Numbered from the stretch's first letter, positions 25,356-32,870 are shown. The stretch: 42,556 nucleotides of DNA from CBDCRK01 sp965220955 (GCA_965220955.1 CBDCRK010000006.1:1-42556), one strand, 5' to 3'. Made by a program: numbers and translations. Notes: generated by a model from the sequence alone, not told the origin.

Positions 25356-25694
25356 TTAGGACTCCGCCGCCAAGGCGGCATCGCGTGTTTCGTAGTAGTC
25401 GAGCATTGCCAGGAACCCGCTGATCTCCATGACCGATTTGCAAGCGGGCTGGAGCGTGCAGAGCATCAACTTGCCGCCGCCCTGTTGGCATTTTTTGGCA
25501 CCAACGAGCACGGCGCGCAGACCGGCACTGCTGATATACTCCATCTTGCCGCAATCGAGCAGCACGCGGGTATCGCCGCGTGCAACGATCTCCGAAATTC
25601 GCTTCTCCAGATCCGGCGCGCTAAAGCCATCGACACGCCCGGCCAGCGCGACGACGACCAACGAATCTTGTGTTTGCTCTTCAATTTCCATTGG
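25356..25694 (-). CDS. STAS-domain anti-sigma-factor antagonist
   Basis: About 112 residues of STAS fold. 'LVVVALAGRVDGFSAPDLEK' is followed by 'VLLDCGKMEYISSAGLRAVL', where the SSAGL serine is the usual phosphorylation switch of SpoIIAA/RsbV proteins. It would act by binding a partner-switch kinase or anti-sigma factor, none of which is in the window. The start is uncertain: the ATG at 25692-25694 has an AAGG 7 nt upstream and gives the normal length. An ATG at 25739 adds 15 residues that look like a 27-bp duplication of the beginning (GCLIEIEEK/GCPMEIEEQ). Operon with the GPP34 gene. Confidence 0.8.
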   Translation of the reverse strand, partial: PMEIEEQTQDSLVVVALAGRVDGFSAPDLEKRISEIVARGDTRVLLDCGKMEYISSAGLRAVLVGAKKCQQGGGKLMLCTLQPACKSVMEISGFLAMLDYYETRDAALAAES

Positions 25695-26037
25695 GCAGCC
25701 TTTCTCTTCAATCTCAATTAGACAGCCGCGTTCAAGCATCGGGTCGGGCTGGAACTCACCTAATACAGGGAAACACAGATAGCACAGTGACCGCTATGCG
25801 GCAAGCCGCCGGGGCGACACCGGGGCAGTCGTATCGGGAAATTCTGAACGCCACCGTTTGGTGGCCGAACCCGCCTTCGTTCCTGCCAAACCTTGGCGAG
25901 CCGGACAATTGCTGGCAAAATACTCTGGAGCCGAGTAACTGGCCACAGACTTTTCCTCCCTCTCCTCAAAGGGAGTGAGGGAAAATAGGACGGGCAATTC
26001 TGGGCAGAGACTTGGATTCCAAAAATCAAGCGAGGAG

Positions 26038-26115
26038 ATGAGTATGCACGACGGAATTCTCTCGGGACTGCGGGTTATTGACTGCAGAACCTATAAGAAG
26101 AAAATTTCAAAGTGA
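26038..26115 (+). pseudogene. CaiB/BaiF (family III) CoA-transferase N-terminal remnant
   Basis: A GAGGAG ribosome site and ATG lead into MSMHDGILSGLRVIDC, the usual start of family III CoA transferases (normally continuing xTYIAGP). After 19 codons the sequence becomes RTYKKKISK and stops. About 380 residues are missing. The flanking 25740-26037 contains only a REP-like 'CCCTCTCCTCAAAGGGAG' stretch (about 25958-25975). Confidence 0.65.
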
Positions 26116-26245
26116 GACACTACCCCACAACTGGGTCGCTTGACAAAATCCTGCGACCCCTCAGCTAGCTGGGTATCACGGTTTGATTCGTTGGTGATCC
26201 CCCTACCCACAGCATCTACACAATAAGATCCTTGATTTCGCGCAA

Positions 26246-26959
26246 CTAGCGGGAGACGTTGGGGCTTGGCTCCGGCACAAGTTGCTGACGCAAAGAGGAG
26301 AGCTCTTTTTCAATGCGCTCAAGGCGCTCAGTGAGGGAGTCTTCCTCTGGCTGGCTCTGGCGCAAATAACCCTTTTCCAGAATCATGATGAACAGCCGCG
26401 CCACCTCATCGGTAGAAAGCTCTCCCTCTGGTCGGTACCATTGGTAGAGCCAGTTGCACGCTCCTAGAATAATAAATGTAAGGATCTGCGGAGGGATGGA
26501 GACCAGATTCCCCTGCCGTAGACCCTGACGGATGACCCCGTCAATGAGGTGATTATAGTCGCGTTTTTCCCGCCGGGCCCGCTCCGCCATCTCAGGGGGC
26601 AAATGGTTTTCCTCGCTGAAAAACACAGCAAGAAAATCGTGATGGTCGGCCATAAGACGTACCTGGTGGCGAATAACTTGCCGCAGTTTCTCTTCGGGAG
26701 GAATCTTCTGTGCACAGATCCGGTGCAATTCTTCATGGAAGACCGCAATGGTACGCTCAAATACTTTAATAAGCAGTTCCTCTTTGCTGTGGCAGTGACG
26801 GTAGAGGGTGACCTTGGAGATACCCACTTTTTGGGCAATATCGTCCAGGGTGGTGGCACGGTAGCCGCGAGCACTAAACCCCTCAGCCGCCACACGGATG
26901 ATCTCTTGTTCCAGATGTTTTCGCAGCCGTGGCATAGAGGCACTTAATAACATCCCCAT
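26246..26959 (-). CDS. TetR/AcrR-family transcriptional regulator
   Basis: About 237 residues. The N-terminal helix-turn-helix is 'AEGFSARGYRATTLDDIAQK' followed by VGISKVTLYRHCHSKEELL, which is textbook TetR. A larger helical ligand domain follows, then a C-terminal coiled-coil-like tail (TERLERIEKELSSLRQQL). The start is uncertain among ATGs at 26959, 26953 and 26935, none with a strong ribosome site. It is divergent from two Amidohydro_2 genes across 72 bp, so it probably controls them. Ligand unknown. Confidence 0.87.
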   Translation of the reverse strand: MGMLLSASMPRLRKHLEQEIIRVAAEGFSARGYRATTLDDIAQKVGISKVTLYRHCHSKEELLIKVFERTIAVFHEELHRICAQKIPPEEKLRQVIRHQVRLMADHHDFLAVFFSEENHLPPEMAERARREKRDYNHLIDGVIRQGLRQGNLVSIPPQILTFIILGACNWLYQWYRPEGELSTDEVARLFIMILEKGYLRQSQPEEDSLTERLERIEKELSSLRQQLVPEPSPNVSR

Positions 26960-27031
26960 GGTCTTGACAAGGGTAGGCGCTTGAGCATTGACTAGAACCT
27001 AGCAACTCTTTACCAGAAAGGAGGGTTAGCC

Positions 27032-28147
27032 ATGCCTAAGGTGATTGATGCCGATGGACATATTGTTGAGCCACCTAGCGTGTGGCAGGAGTACACCGAG
27101 CCGGCTTACCGCGACCGGGTTATCCAGATAAGACGGAGCCAGGAGGGAGTTGACGAGCTGTGGATCGATGGGGAGAACCGCAGCAGCCCCTCTCTCAGTA
27201 TTGCTGCTGCCTGCATCCCCGGTGGCTTGGCTGAGGCAGAGAGGGCGCGCAAACTGACCTGGGATGATCTCCTGCCGGGAAGTTATGATCCCCATGCCCG
27301 GGTTAAGGACATGGATCTTGAGGGTATTGATATGGCTGTACTGTACCCCTCTTTGTGGCTTATTTATGGAGACATCAATGATCCTCGGGTTGCGGCGGCA
27401 ACCTGCCGTGCATACAACAACTGGATTGCCGATTTCTGCAAGCCCTATCCGAGCCGTCTTTTTGGCGTGGCCCCCATGCCGATCCAGGGCGTGGACGAGG
27501 CAGTCAAGGAAATGCGCCGGGTGGTTAAGGAGCTGGGTATGAAAGCGGTGTTTGTGCGCCCCAATCCCTTCAATAAGCGACGGCTGAATGATCCCGCCTA
27601 TGATCCCTTCTGGCGAGAAGCCCAGGAACTCAATGTTCCCGTGGCCATTCATGGCAGCTTTGGTACACGTATGTCTACCCTGGGTGATGAGCGTTACCAC
27701 GATCCCTTCTTTTTCCACATGGTCTGCCACCCCTTTGAGCAGCAGGCCGCCTGTATGGATATTGTCTGTGGTGGGGTACTGGAGAAGTTTCCTAAGCTTA
27801 GGGTTGCGTTCCTGGAAGCCGGGGTAGGGTGGTTAGGTTACTGGCTAGACCGCATGGACGGCCACTATGAGAAAATGGGAATGTATGTGCCCTGGTTAAA
27901 AAAGAAGCCCAGCGAGTACTTTTTCGAGCAGTGCTACATTTCGCTCGATCCCGATGAGAAAACGCTTAAGGCTATGGTAGAAATGGGAGCCGAGCGAAAC
28001 ATTCTCTGGGGTTCGGACTATCCGCATTTTGACTGCACTTTTCCCGGGGTAGTAGAAGAGGTGGAGGGAGCTTGCGAGGGACTTTCAGAAGATGCCAGGA
28101 ATAACATTCTTACGCAGAATGGAGCGCGGTTTTATAGTTTGCTGTAA
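27032..28147 (+). CDS. Amidohydro_2 family metal-dependent hydrolase/decarboxylase
   Basis: A 371-residue TIM-barrel enzyme of the ACMSD/gamma-resorcylate-decarboxylase superfamily. Metal-site signatures: D8-x-H10 in VIDADGHIVEP, H207 in VAIHGSF and D329 in WGSDYPHFD. Members decarboxylate aromatic or enol acids or hydrolyse C-C/C-N bonds; the 'YLPSL' and 'RAYNNWIADFC' motifs place it in the large uncharacterised subgroup. ATG with AAAGGAGGG 8 nt upstream. First of two paralogous genes divergent from a TetR regulator; the second is 72 bp downstream, so co-transcription is likely. Confidence 0.88.
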   Translation: MPKVIDADGHIVEPPSVWQEYTEPAYRDRVIQIRRSQEGVDELWIDGENRSSPSLSIAAACIPGGLAEAERARKLTWDDLLPGSYDPHARVKDMDLEGIDMAVLYPSLWLIYGDINDPRVAAATCRAYNNWIADFCKPYPSRLFGVAPMPIQGVDEAVKEMRRVVKELGMKAVFVRPNPFNKRRLNDPAYDPFWREAQELNVPVAIHGSFGTRMSTLGDERYHDPFFFHMVCHPFEQQAACMDIVCGGVLEKFPKLRVAFLEAGVGWLGYWLDRMDGHYEKMGMYVPWLKKKPSEYFFEQCYISLDPDEKTLKAMVEMGAERNILWGSDYPHFDCTFPGVVEEVEGACEGLSEDARNNILTQNGARFYSLL

Positions 28148-28219
28148 GAAGGGTAGAGTTTCGGGATAGGATTCTAAGGAAAGGCCAAGGAGAGATTTTT
28201 TAACAAAAGGAGGTCAGTT

Positions 28220-29353
28220 ATGGCTAATTATAGGATCATATCAACGGACAGTCACGTTTATGAGCCACCCGACGTGTGGGCAGGCAGAATCGAACCCAAG
28301 TTCAAGGACCAAGCCCCGCAGGTTGTCCACCTGGAAGACATGGGCGACTGGTGGTTCTGCAACGGCCACAAGCTAGTCGGGGCTTTTGCCGGAGCCCAAA
28401 CAGGCAGGAGGTTTGAGGAGCCGGAAAAGCTAACTCGTGCAGATGTATTTGAAAACGTGCGGCCTGGGGGCTACATTCCTGAGGAACATGTTAAAGATAT
28501 GGATGCCGATGGCGTGGATATAGGGCTGATCTATCCTACGGTTGGTCTTTTGCTGTACGGCATGTCAGATGGCGAGCTGCTGACGGCCGTGTTCCGTGCG
28601 TACAACGACTGGATTGCCGAGTTCTGTAAATCTGTCCCTAAGCGCCTCAAGGGCATTGCTATGCTCAACATCGACGACGTGCAGGTGGGGATAAAGGAGA
28701 TGGAGCGCTGCTTCAAAATGGGGCTGTCGGGAGCCATGATCACCTGTTATCCGCCGGAGGAGAGGCCGTACGATTCGCTGGAGTACGAACCCCTGTGGGC
28801 CGCGGCCCAAGACCTGGGGATACCTCTAGGCCTGCACATTGGCACCAATCGTCCGGGTCCGGGCCAGGAATTTGCCAATGTTGATGAGTTGACTCCGGCC
28901 TTCCTATGTAACGCCGAGCACTGGGTGCGGATGTCGCTGGCCCAGATGATCTACAGTGGGGTATTCGAGCGCTATCCGAAACTGCAGGTGGGGTCAGTAG
29001 AGATGGAGCTGTCCTGGGCTCCCCATTTTATAGACCGGTTGGACTATAATTACACCCAAAGGGCGCGCGACTTCTTCAAGAAAGGCTACTGGGACCGGTA
29101 TAAAGGAGATATGCTGCCCAGCGACTATTTCCACCGTAACGTGTTCCTCAACTTCCAGGAAGACGCTTTGGGCATAAGGGAGCGGCACATCATAGGGGTG
29201 GATAATCTGCAATGGGGCTCAGACTATCCCCATCCGGAATCTACCTTCCCCAGGACTCACCAGATACTTGAAGAGATTATGGTGGGTTGTACTGAGGAGG
29301 AGAAAGCCAAGATTGCTGGCGGGAATGCCGCCAGGGTATACCATTTCGACTAA
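28220..29353 (+). CDS. Amidohydro_2 family metal-dependent hydrolase/decarboxylase, paralogue
   Basis: A 377-residue paralogue of the preceding enzyme. D10-x-H12 in STDSHVYEPP, H206 in LGLHIGTNRPG and D335 in WGSDYPHPE give the same metal site. The substrate loops differ clearly (for example 'GDWWFCNGHKLVGAFAGAQT'), so the two probably act on related but distinct compounds or form a heteromer. ATG with AAAGGAGG 7 nt upstream. A degenerate 52-bp repeat starts right at its stop and a strong hairpin follows at 29418. Confidence 0.88.
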   Translation: MANYRIISTDSHVYEPPDVWAGRIEPKFKDQAPQVVHLEDMGDWWFCNGHKLVGAFAGAQTGRRFEEPEKLTRADVFENVRPGGYIPEEHVKDMDADGVDIGLIYPTVGLLLYGMSDGELLTAVFRAYNDWIAEFCKSVPKRLKGIAMLNIDDVQVGIKEMERCFKMGLSGAMITCYPPEERPYDSLEYEPLWAAAQDLGIPLGLHIGTNRPGPGQEFANVDELTPAFLCNAEHWVRMSLAQMIYSGVFERYPKLQVGSVEMELSWAPHFIDRLDYNYTQRARDFFKKGYWDRYKGDMLPSDYFHRNVFLNFQEDALGIRERHIIGVDNLQWGSDYPHPESTFPRTHQILEEIMVGCTEEEKAKIAGGNAARVYHFD

Positions 29354-29405
29354 GAGTCCAGACGAAAGACCCTATCCGGGAGGCCTTTGGTGATCCTTCC
29401 TGGAA
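29354..29405. repeat. Degenerate 52-bp repeat copy B, directly after the amidohydrolase stop
   Basis: Begins GAGTCCAGACGAAAGA and ends TCCTTCCTGGAA. It pairs with 23111-23162 (38 of 52 identical). Confidence 0.5.
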
Positions 29406-29410
29406 CTCTC

Positions 29411-29512
29411 ACCCCAGCCCTCTCTCCCGCGCTCTTGCGGGAGAGAGGGCAGATAATCGCTCTCTTTTATTTCTCTCGTCCCTGGGGGAGAGGGTCAGGG
29501 TGAGGGAGAGAA
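29411..29512. repeat. REP-like element with perfect 13-bp hairpin (stem 29418-29449)
   Basis: CCCTCTCTCCCGC-gctctt-GCGGGAGAGAGGG is a perfect inverted repeat. It is followed at about 29480-29512 by CCTGGGGGAGAGGGTCAGGG TGAGGGAG, the complement-type partner of the same REP family seen at 10596. It lies between convergent genes and may also end transcription of both. Confidence 0.65.
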
Positions 29513-29543
29513 AAAGGGTTTGCATACAGATGCGGCGTGGGCC

Positions 29544-29945
29544 TCAAGGGTCGACCTCAGGCAGTACATCGGGTTCGATTTGCAGGCCGTCCGTAACCCG
29601 GTTGGAGGCGTTGAAAAAGTCGACCACGGCCATGATCTCTACCACGGCAGAGTCGTCCAGTCCTAGCCGCTTGACCGCGGCGGTGTGCGAATTAATTCAA
29701 TAGTCGCAGCCGTTGGTAGCAGAGACAGCGAGAGCAATGATCTCTTTGGTACGCAAGTCGAGCTTGCCGCCCAGCATCACCGCTTTGTATTTGTTCCAGG
29801 TTGCCTGTAGATAGTCCGGGAAAGCCGCCAGGGACCGCCAGTAAGCCGGGACAAAATCAACATTGCGGGTTTTTTTGAAGTCCTCAAAGATCTCTTTGAC
29901 TTTGCCAGTCGCTTCTTCTTCACTGATAATACGAATTGTTGCCAT
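29544..29945 (-). CDS. Predicted selenoprotein: AhpD/carboxymuconolactone-decarboxylase-like with CxxU
   Basis: From the ATG at 29943-29945 (AGAGGAGAG upstream) the frame encodes a CMD/AhpD-fold protein. It opens with 'MATIRIISEEEATGKVKEIF' and reaches 'KEIIALAVSATNGCDY', then meets an in-frame TGA at 29697-29699 (codon 83). The same frame continues as 'INSHTAAVKRLGLDDSAVVE' for 50 more residues of perfect family character to a TGA at 29544. The expected motif is CxxCxxxHT, so the UGA replaces exactly the second active-site Cys (C80-D-Y-U83, H87). A SECIS-like hairpin follows at the right distance. AhpD-like and CMD-domain selenoproteins with CxxU are known from microbial selenoproteomes. Likely a thiol/peroxide oxidoreductase. 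If selenocysteine is not made, this is a nonsense-interrupted gene. Confidence 0.72.
29666..29681 (-). promoter_or_regulatory. Candidate bacterial SECIS hairpin
   Basis: On the mRNA, GCCGC-GGUCAA-GCGGC forms a perfect 5-bp stem beginning 15 nt after the UGA; the loop G is 20 nt after it. A GGUC-containing apical loop and this spacing resemble the E. coli fdhF SECIS (loop AGGUCU, about 18 nt). An outer CC/GG pair with a bulged UA may extend the stem. The 5'-side bulged U of fdhF is not seen. Confidence 0.6.
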
Positions 29946-30087
29946 AACTCTCCTCTTGTGGTCGAAGAGTAGGAAAACTCCTCTCTGTTTAGGGTTGATC
30001 GTAACGCTTCGCCTGCCAATCTAGTAGGGCAATAAATAAAGTGACCTCAATTGTCTTATACGGGCTCGCTGTACCTCTCCAGTGGGA

Positions 30088-30093
30088 TATAAT
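30088..30093 (+). promoter_or_regulatory. TATAAT -10 box placing transcription start almost at the ATG
   Basis: A perfect TATAAT ends 13 nt before the ATG at 30107, and no ribosome site lies between. No consensus -35 is visible at 16-18 nt. If used, the transcript would have a leader of about 6 nt (leaderless-type). Confidence 0.3.
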
Positions 30094-30106
30094 AACATTG
30101 CATAAA

Positions 30107-30562
30107 ATGTATACCTTGGATACCGAGCTATGGCTTCCTTGTGCACCCGAGAAAGTCTTTGCGTTCTTTGCCGATGCGCACAACCTTAAGGCCCTTACCC
30201 CTCCGTGGCTACACATGGAAGTACTGACTTCGGGGTCTATTGAAATGAGGCCTGGCGCGCATATTGACTACCGCTTGCGCTTGCACGGTATTCCTCTGCG
30301 CTGGCAGAGCGAAATCACGGCCTGGGAGCCCCCCTATCGTTTTGTGGACGAGCAGCGCCGCGGACCCTACCGCCTTTGGATTCATGAGCACACATTCCTG
30401 GCGCATGATGGCGGTACCCTTGTGCGGGACCGCGTCCAGTATACCGTGCTTGGCGGAGCCTTGATTAACCGGTTTTTTGTCCGCCCGGATCTTGAGAAGA
30501 TCTTTGCCTATCGGCATCACAAACTCCAAACTATCTTCCACGTTGAAGGAGACGCGAGATGA
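30107..30562 (+). CDS. SRPBCC-family (START-like) protein
   Basis: A 151-residue helix-grip protein beginning MYTLDTELWLPCAPEKVFAF, with 'FFADAHNLKALTPPWLHMEV' and 'GIPLRWQSEITAWEPPYRFV', then 'GPYRLWIHEHTF'. This is the cyclase/dehydrase-like SRPBCC subfamily often fused to or next to sugar-epimerase-like proteins. It binds a hydrophobic ligand in a deep cavity; no catalytic residues can be assigned. The ATG at 30107 matches the family N-terminus; a GTG at 30041 would add 22 residues of poor quality. The stop overlaps the cupin gene start as ATGA, so they are translationally coupled. Confidence 0.78.
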   Translation: MYTLDTELWLPCAPEKVFAFFADAHNLKALTPPWLHMEVLTSGSIEMRPGAHIDYRLRLHGIPLRWQSEITAWEPPYRFVDEQRRGPYRLWIHEHTFLAHDGGTLVRDRVQYTVLGGALINRFFVRPDLEKIFAYRHHKLQTIFHVEGDAR

Positions 30563-31038
30563 CAGACCAACCCATTAACCGCTATCCCGTTTTCGTACTG
30601 GTGACAATGCTGCTATGTAATCTTTGGGCGGATGTCCGCCCTGGCCTAGCGGATGAGAACCGCTTTGTTCATCCTGATCAGGCAGTGGTCTACATAGACC
30701 CAAACACGAAAACCGAGATGAAGGTGCTTATTAGCCAAGAGAGTACGGGAACAACAGAGGTCACTTTAGCGGAGTTGCTGATTCCCCCTGGCACAGATGT
30801 GCCGGCGCACAAGCATCAGTCCATAGAGATCTTCTATATTCTTGCCGGAGAGCTAGAGCAGACCATAGAGGGAAAGAGGCAAAAACTCACAGCCGGCATG
30901 TCCTGCATGGTACCGGCCAACACCAACACCCTTCACAAGGTGACCTCAGAGAAGCCTGTCCGTGCCTTGGTCGTCTGGGTACCAGGTGAAGAGGAAAAAC
31001 GGATCACGGAGCAGTGGCAGGTTCAACCCTCCCGTTAA
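30559..31038 (+). CDS. Secreted cupin-domain protein
   Basis: 159 residues. The N-terminal hydrophobic segment (about 10-23, 'VFVLVTMLLCNLWADVRPGL') looks like a signal peptide, so it is probably periplasmic. The single cupin barrel shows the metal motif HKHQSIEIFYILAGELE (two His and a Glu) and the second motif 'PANTNTLHKV' with the fourth His ligand. Small cupins of this kind are sensors or isomerase/dioxygenase-like; the reaction is unknown. Overlaps the SRPBCC gene by 4 bp. Its stop overlaps the stop of the convergent PLD-like gene. Confidence 0.8.
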   Translation: MTDQPINRYPVFVLVTMLLCNLWADVRPGLADENRFVHPDQAVVYIDPNTKTEMKVLISQESTGTTEVTLAELLIPPGTDVPAHKHQSIEIFYILAGELEQTIEGKRQKLTAGMSCMVPANTNTLHKVTSEKPVRALVVWVPGEEEKRITEQWQVQPSR

Positions 31039-31556
31039 GGCCGTAACGCCCATCCTCCAATGCGTTTAATGCCCCCTTTAGTCTTGACATACTGCAGGCA
31101 TTTTTCTACGGACCAAGACTGCTCCCAGGCCGGATTGAAGATTTTCTCAATATAGAAATCATGGGCACGCTGATCCCGTATACCTACTTCGACTTCATGC
31201 CACCCTGAATTGCCGAAGTTGCTGCTTCCCAGGTAGGCTGTCTCCGGCGCCCTTAGTAGCAGCTTGCAGTGTATGCTGCTGTGCAACCGTACCTCAATGT
31301 TGGGGAATTTCCTCTGTAACACAGATGCTTCGTTCACAAACTTCAAGTGACATACCAGGAAGATGTCTCTAGGGCGTCGAGCAATCTGTTTGACCACGTA
31401 GTCGAGTCGGGGTAACGAATAAGTCAGAATGCGCACAGTCCCTTCTTGTTCATGTAAATGGCTTAACTTAGCGCCCCAGGTACTTCCACGGAACAGTTTG
31501 ACCTGCTTGGGTTGAACAACAATCCCGCTTGCGTCCTCTTTCCATTCCACGATCAT
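31035..31556 (-). CDS. Phospholipase-D-like nuclease-fold protein
   Basis: 173 residues with one PLD motif: H-C-K in 'SSIHCKLLLRAPETAYLGSS' and the following NFGNSGWHEVEVGI (GSSN and E-x-G/N elements). A single HKD motif implies a dimer, as in bacterial Nuc-type nucleases. There is no signal peptide, so it is probably cytoplasmic. The usual Asp of HxKx4D is not evident, so activity is uncertain. ATG at 31554-31556 with GAGGAGG upstream. Convergent with the cupin gene. It could be a stand-alone defence or DNA-processing protein. Confidence 0.7.
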   Translation of the reverse strand: MIVEWKEDASGIVVQPKQVKLFRGSTWGAKLSHLHEQEGTVRILTYSLPRLDYVVKQIARRPRDIFLVCHLKFVNEASVLQRKFPNIEVRLHSSIHCKLLLRAPETAYLGSSNFGNSGWHEVEVGIRDQRAHDFYIEKIFNPAWEQSWSVEKCLQYVKTKGGIKRIGGWALRP

Positions 31557-31679
31557 ACCTCCTCACTCTCCGCCCCGGTGGGCCGGCAACCTGAGTCCAT
31601 ACAAGCGAACTTCCTGGTATGGTCAAATGCCTGCGAACAAGCACTCTATCATTAAGTTAGGGAGGTGCGCAATTTTCTC

Positions 31680-31709
31680 TTGACATTGAGGTCGCCTCTG
31701 GTCTACGGT
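31680..31709 (+). promoter_or_regulatory. Possible sigma70-type promoter for the 6-oxocamphor-hydrolase-like gene
   Basis: TTGACA (31680-31685), an 18-nt spacer and TACGGT (31704-31709), about 50 nt before the ATG. The -35 is perfect, the -10 weak. Confidence 0.35.
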
Positions 31710-31757
31710 CTGCTTGAGGGGGACAGGGTCTGCACTTTTATGAGAGGAGTGAACACC

Positions 31758-32519
31758 ATGGCTAAATTTGAGGAATACGCTAACAAGTATGAGACTATTC
31801 GCATGGAACGCCGCAATGGGATCCTGCAGATGGCCTTCCACACAGGTGGAGGCAGCCTGCAATGGGGCCTGCTGCCACACCGAGAGTTTACTTTTGCCTT
31901 TGCCGATATTGGCAGCGACCCTGACAATAAGGTGGTGATTATGACCGGGACAGGTGAGGACTTCTCTGGCCCGCGTCCAACCCCGGCGGCTAGGCCAGGA
32001 GGCAACCCCCGGGCCTGGGATGCCGTTTATTGGGAAGGGAAGCACCTGCTGATGAATTTGCTGGATATTGAAGCGCCCATGATCAGCGCCGTTAACGGGC
32101 CTGCGCTGCGACATTCTGAGCTACCTTTACTATGCGACATTGTGCTGGCGTCCGAGAGCGCCGTGTTTCAGGACTCAGCGCATTTTCCCAACGGCCTGGT
32201 GCCAGGGGATGGAATGCATATTGTGTATCCCTTGTTACTGGGGCCGAATCGGGGTCGCTACTTTCTGCTCACCGGCCAGACACTCTCGGCGCAGCAGGCT
32301 CTAGAGCTGGGTCTTGTGGGTGAAGTCTTGCCCAAGGACGCTCTCTTGCCCCGGGCCTGGGAACTGGCAGAACAGTTAATCAAGCAACCTCCACTCACGC
32401 TACGCTATAGCCGGGTAGTGCTGACTCAACCGCTCAAACGCCAGCTGCAGGATCTGCTTGGATATGGGCTGGCGTTGGAAGGACTAGGGGCTCTGGATAC
32501 TTCCTCGGACAAGTCGTGA
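31758..32519 (+). CDS. 6-oxocamphor-hydrolase-like crotonase (beta-diketone C-C hydrolase)
   Basis: A 253-residue crotonase-superfamily protein that is not a normal hydratase: the two enoyl-CoA hydratase glutamates are replaced. Instead it carries H41 (LPHREF), H119 (ALRHSE), H142 (DSAHFPNG), D151 (VPGDGMH) and E241 (ALEGLG). These are the five residues reported for Rhodococcus 6-oxocamphor hydrolase (His45, His122, His145, Asp154, Glu244) at a constant offset of 3-4. It therefore probably cleaves a cyclic beta-diketone by retro-Claisen reaction. ATG with GAGGAG 9 nt upstream; an upstream in-frame ATG at 31665 is less plausible. It is an isolated gene, though a P450 fragment, as used with camphor-like substrates, lies 3 kb away. 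Confidence 0.75.
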   Translation: MAKFEEYANKYETIRMERRNGILQMAFHTGGGSLQWGLLPHREFTFAFADIGSDPDNKVVIMTGTGEDFSGPRPTPAARPGGNPRAWDAVYWEGKHLLMNLLDIEAPMISAVNGPALRHSELPLLCDIVLASESAVFQDSAHFPNGLVPGDGMHIVYPLLLGPNRGRYFLLTGQTLSAQQALELGLVGEVLPKDALLPRAWELAEQLIKQPPLTLRYSRVVLTQPLKRQLQDLLGYGLALEGLGALDTSSDKS

Positions 32520-32628
32520 AGAGTTCCTGCTTGTATATAACAGCAATGGGACACTCACGGTAAGTTCCCACTCTCTCTGCGTACAACAGAGCTGGAGCGA
32601 GAAGCAGTCGCTATTAGCGGTCAGCTGA

Positions 32629-32823
32629 AAGCAGGGTGACTGTGACTTCGATGCCATGTACGCAGGTGTTTTCTCCCATATCCGTCTTCTCGCCGGGATT
32701 CAGCGTATTGACATTTGCCCGCGTGACCGCCCGCTTGGGCCAGCGGCCCTTGTGGGGTTGGCAAAGCTACTATTCAAGCACAAGGCCGGAGGGTGTAAGA
32801 ACCGTGGGTTTCTCCTCCCTTAA
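32629..32823 (+). other. Open 64-codon frame, possible gene remnant, unidentified
   Basis: Within a 351-bp gap (32520-32870) one frame reads 'GDCDFDAMYAGVFSHIRLLA' then 'GIQRIDICPRDRPLGPAALV' and 'GLAKLLFKHKAGGCKNRG'. Codon use looks protein-like, but there is no start codon before the internal ATG at 32656 and no ribosome site. I do not recognise a family. Nothing else was seen in the gap. Confidence 0.25.
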
Positions 32824-32870
32824 CAACACTGAAAAGCTAGTATAGCCCTTCTTTTAGTGGAGCCAGTGCT

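Noticed and set aside
26133..26159. GGGTCGC/GCGACCC inverted repeat near the CoA-transferase stub as an attachment site
   Set aside because: A 7-bp stem with a 13-nt loop is common by chance, and no integrase gene is nearby.
29697..29945. Treating the AhpD-like gene as a simple 82-residue protein ending at the TGA
   Set aside because: The downstream 50 codons carry the remaining conserved motif (INSHTAA..KRLGL) in the same frame, which points to recoding or interruption, not a natural end.
32636..32845. 69-residue plus-strand ORF as a gene
   Set aside because: No ribosome site and no recognisable domain; another frame of the same stretch (32629-32823) has more protein-like sequence.
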